DNA from: Plasmopara viticola
Taxonomy: Eukaryota > Oomycota > Peronosporomycetes > Peronosporales > Peronosporaceae
Assembly: GCA_001695595.3 (NCBI GenBank)
Contig: MBPM02000037.1
Location: 248,001 to 312,000 of the forward strand
DNA: 64,000 nucleotides
Direction: 5' to 3'
In this document: piece by piece, positions 61,414 through 64,000 of the stretch
Position numbering within the stretch: position 1 is the first letter of the stretch
How the letters are laid out: every line of letters starts with the position of its first letter
Position numbers and translations under genes: made by a program
The notes under the pieces: generated by a model
Databases searched by the model: none
Told to the model about the DNA's origin: nothing
The model's input: only the letters and a program-made list of their open reading frames with translations

Positions 61414-62157
61414 TTCACTATCCTCCTTCCCAATGTTTTGTATAAAAAAACAGAAACTGGCTAATTCTTCATACTATCATGTCTAATGAGATGGGTAAAT
61501 TGCTTTGAGACAATGTACGTCTAATAGTGACTAGCCTCACCTGACACTGCAAGGTAAGAAGAAGTCTTAATCCACGACATGCATATCCATCATACAGTCT
61601 ACTACAGGTTATTATACAAATGGATTCTTTATTTACGGACGTAGCGACACGTAGCCCGTCCGTGTTGGGCATGACAATACTTCACAGATCCAGTTGTTGC
61701 TTCATTAAACCTCCAGTCGGATGTATTTGTACAAAATTTTGTGCGGTTCACAAGAGTTTCTGCTCGTGTCGTTTGAAATTCTGCTGCACTCCTTCTAAAA
61801 TAAAAGCCGAGCTCGCTGCACACAAAAAGGTCAGGAAGCTTACCAGCACTTATGACCTGTTTTGCATTCAACAAAATTACTTGTGAAATACGGTGTATGT
61901 GGCGAACTTGCATGACGGAATGTATCGATCACGATTACAAGGGTTTACAAACTGTAGTTAGAAAAACACTGGAAAGCTCTCTGAAAGTAACTGCAGACAT
62001 AAATCAGCAATTCCAAGAATTATTCAAGAATAGACTCATGCTTTCCCTGGATTTTACTTACACTTGCGAGTGAGCCCTTGGCGTTTAGTCTTCCCTTTGT
62101 CATTCTTAATCTTGACTTTACACGCTCAAGTCGACTTCAAGCTTCACCTCTTCTAAG
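61414..62157. other. Spacer upstream of the small secreted gene
   Basis: About 740 bp. A TCATTC motif near 62099-62104, about 55 bp before the ATG, resembles the oomycete initiator and may mark transcription start. Open frames in the stretch are short and antisense to each other. Confidence 0.4.
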
Positions 62158-62655
62158 ATGATCAAGGCCACACTCACGATTGCGTTTATCTCATTTGTGT
62201 CCTCCGTGGCAGCAACTACCATGACGACTTCCGACCATGATGCTCAGCCGGAGGCCATGCCTTCTAAACCGATTGTCGGAGTGATGACCAACACGATCGA
62301 CGCAACGGGAAACAACGTTCTCATTAATAACAGCACGATAATTCTGTCCAAGAAAGATCTGGTACAGCTTGCTAAAGCCATTAAGGAGATGATGACGAAT
62401 AGTAAGGAGGTGGGTCCAGCTAATGCCTTGACAACCGAGGACCTTTTTGTTCTTCTGACAAACAGCGCGACAAATCCGACGATGCTATCTCATGTTGCGG
62501 GTATCATCAGTGCTGCGAGAAGCGGCAACACTGGGGCGTTGGCTGGCCACGTAGCGGGTCTGCTTAGCGCATCTCTTCCAGTTGCTCCAGCTCCCGAACC
62601 AACTCCTGCTGCCGTAAATGCTCCGACTTTTGACAATCCAAAGACTTCTGTTTGA
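62158..62655 (+). CDS. Small secreted protein of an unknown family
   Basis: A single exon encodes 165 aa with a signal peptide (MIKATLTIAFISFVSSVAA, cut near residue 20). The mature protein has a short acidic N-part, then a helix-rich core of about residues 43-125: MTNTIDATGNN, NNSTIILS, DLVQLAKAIKEMM, LTTEDLFVLLTNSA, HVAGIISAARSGN. An Ala/Pro-rich tail follows (about 136-165). No cysteine is visible, so no disulfide. A broken paralogue lies at 24722-25237, and both share the NTI, NSTI, LVQLA-type and IISA.R.G boxes. It lies between the two copies of a segmental duplication. A secreted effector is possible; RxLR or other host-entry motifs are not seen. Function unknown. Confidence 0.8.
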   Translation: MIKATLTIAFISFVSSVAATTMTTSDHDAQPEAMPSKPIVGVMTNTIDATGNNVLINNSTIILSKKDLVQLAKAIKEMMTNSKEVGPANALTTEDLFVLLTNSATNPTMLSHVAGIISAARSGNTGALAGHVAGLLSASLPVAPAPEPTPAAVNAPTFDNPKTSV

Positions 62656-62845
62656 GTGCAAATCGAGTAAAGCACCGATTGTCGGTACATCCAATTACTT
62701 TAGTTTTGAAAAAAAATTGAAGTCTCGATCTGAAAACGATAATGAAAAGAATGTGATGACTTGAAGTACCATTATAGCGCTTGCTTCTTGAAATAGAATC
62801 CGACACGTATTCCACGTTTTGAGAAGAAGATATAACCCATACCAT
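62656..62845. other. 3' flank of the secreted gene
   Basis: 190 bp, AT-rich, with an A-run near 62710 that may belong to the 3' end of the transcript. Confidence 0.4.
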
Positions 62846-64000
62846 TAGACAAGGAGAAGTAAATAGATTGAAGGATTAAACGCTCGATTTGATTTTAGTG
62901 TGTGAAGGCAAGGTAGTGCGACTCAATGCCACAAGCAACAAAAATGCCCAGGTTGAAAAAGATATATTCACCCCGTCGGTGGAAGTCGGAGAAAAAGCGA
63001 ACGCTTTTCGCTTGGCTTTATAGCTGGAGGCAACCGTGTATTTATTTGAAGCGCTCTTTAAGTTGTTCCGGACTAAGAAGGTAACTGCAAAGTAGAGAAT
63101 AAGAAACTATATACGTCGAGGTGGCACAATTTGTGCAGCTTTTCTGTGACACTTTCACTGGGCGATTTGCATTATTGTAGCCGAAAGGTCTTCTTGTCGT
63201 AATGTGAGGTTTGCACATACAACTTTGGTAGATGTGGTGATTGACTTTTGCTTAGCCATAATATAGAGATGGCTGGTGCTGATGGTTTTTTGACGATAAA
63301 TTGCTTGATAAACCGAATAGACAAAGCTACGTGATCATGGAGAACTACCTCTAAAATATATGTCCAATTTGTCCTCACATAAAAATCCTTTGACGCGATG
63401 TTTTCAGCCAAGACACCGTTCGGTGTACATATTAAATTAATGTGACTGGACAAAGCCAGGGTAACGAGCTTCTGATGCACGTCTGAAATTTCTGTAGCAC
63501 TTTAAGATCAGAATGTTTGTGAAAATTTTCGCGAGTATGCGCCGCTAAAACCTAGCTGTGTTTACTGATTATATAAACGAGCGGTGACAGCAATCGAATT
63601 AGTACGATAAGAGCAAAAGTACAGTAGTATAGGGAGCTCGATCTTGAGGATGCTGTACTATAAAGCTTTCGGCAGCGAATAGTAACCATCGCGTAATTTT
63701 GACTAAGCTTACGCCAAATCCTTAAATCCTCGCAGCAATAAACACTGTTTTGACTTTTATACCCAGGTAGATCCGATTGGTTAAAACTATGAACACAGCA
63801 TATAAGACGATGTAGAATTGAGCACAAGTCGAAATTACTAACAAGGTATATTTGTTGGTATGATTCTACTTGAAGCTTCTCACGTCAAAGCTTGCTCAAC
63901 AAAAGAAAAGTATTTAGTCACACATTCTGCGAGCTCACCACTTGACAAATCAAGCACTTGAATTGACAATTTGCGCCACATTGTACGAAGCGGCCTCTGC
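62846..64000. repeat. Segmental duplication, copy 2 (runs off the window)
   Basis: Matches 60402-61413 and continues to the last base of the window, which corresponds to 61413. It carries about 230 bp (roughly 63500-63735) absent from copy 1, and lacks a short stretch near 60840-60910. Because it ends at the edge, the duplication probably continues to the right, where another copy of the secreted gene may lie. Confidence 0.8.

Noticed and set aside
1..64000. CRISPR arrays, operons, Shine-Dalgarno sites, prophage
   Set aside because: Spliced genes with GT-AG introns and LTR retrotransposons show a eukaryotic nuclear origin, and no regularly spaced repeat array was seen.

Overview
The window reads as a nuclear chromosome segment of an oomycete, most likely a Peronosporales plant pathogen (downy mildew or Phytophthora relative). 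The grounds are short GT-AG introns of about 45-80 bp, a fused aspartate kinase-homoserine dehydrogenase, a secreted Cu/Zn superoxide dismutase-like protein, a calcium-dependent protein kinase of CDPK layout, small secreted proteins, and decayed Ty1/copia, chromodomain Ty3/gypsy and MULE transposons in AT-rich spacer. The species cannot be fixed from the sequence. A kinesin-9 gene, whose family works in flagella, suggests a lineage that makes or recently made zoospores.

Layout. 1-10.65 kb: AT-rich DNA with no recognisable gene and one perfect hairpin. 10.7-11.36 kb: secreted SOD-like gene. 14.49-18.50 kb: six-exon gene fusing a fatty acyl-CoA reductase to a DHAP/glycerol-phosphate acyltransferase and ending in a peroxisomal SRL signal. 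19.4-20.3 kb: MULE relic. 21.66-24.41 kb: aspartate kinase-homoserine dehydrogenase. 24.72-25.24 kb (minus): broken paralogue of the small secreted gene at 62.2 kb. 25.42-28.25 kb (minus): eight-exon kinesin-9 with a C-terminal PH-like domain. 30.11-34.59 kb: dead copia element (minus). 37.59-42.40 kb: dead gypsy/chromovirus element (minus). 43.29-43.36 kb: perfect 35-bp inverted repeat. 46.04-49.53 kb (minus): five-exon ELAPOR/EIG121-like cysteine-rich membrane receptor. 49.70-50.40 kb: divergent pair of tiny glycine-rich secreted proteins. 51.62-53.66 kb: nine-exon CDPK. 54.31-59.33 kb: two adjacent single-exon genes, one Sfi1-like and one a long SPxK-repeat protein. 60.4-64.0 kb: tandem segmental duplication around a small secreted gene.

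The genes form no operon. The most interesting locus is the reductase-acyltransferase fusion. It would make, in one peroxisomal polypeptide, the fatty alcohol and the acyl-DHAP that alkyl-DHAP synthase needs for ether-lipid synthesis. Exon structures given here were worked out by hand from reading frame, splice consensus and family alignment from memory; all close in frame.
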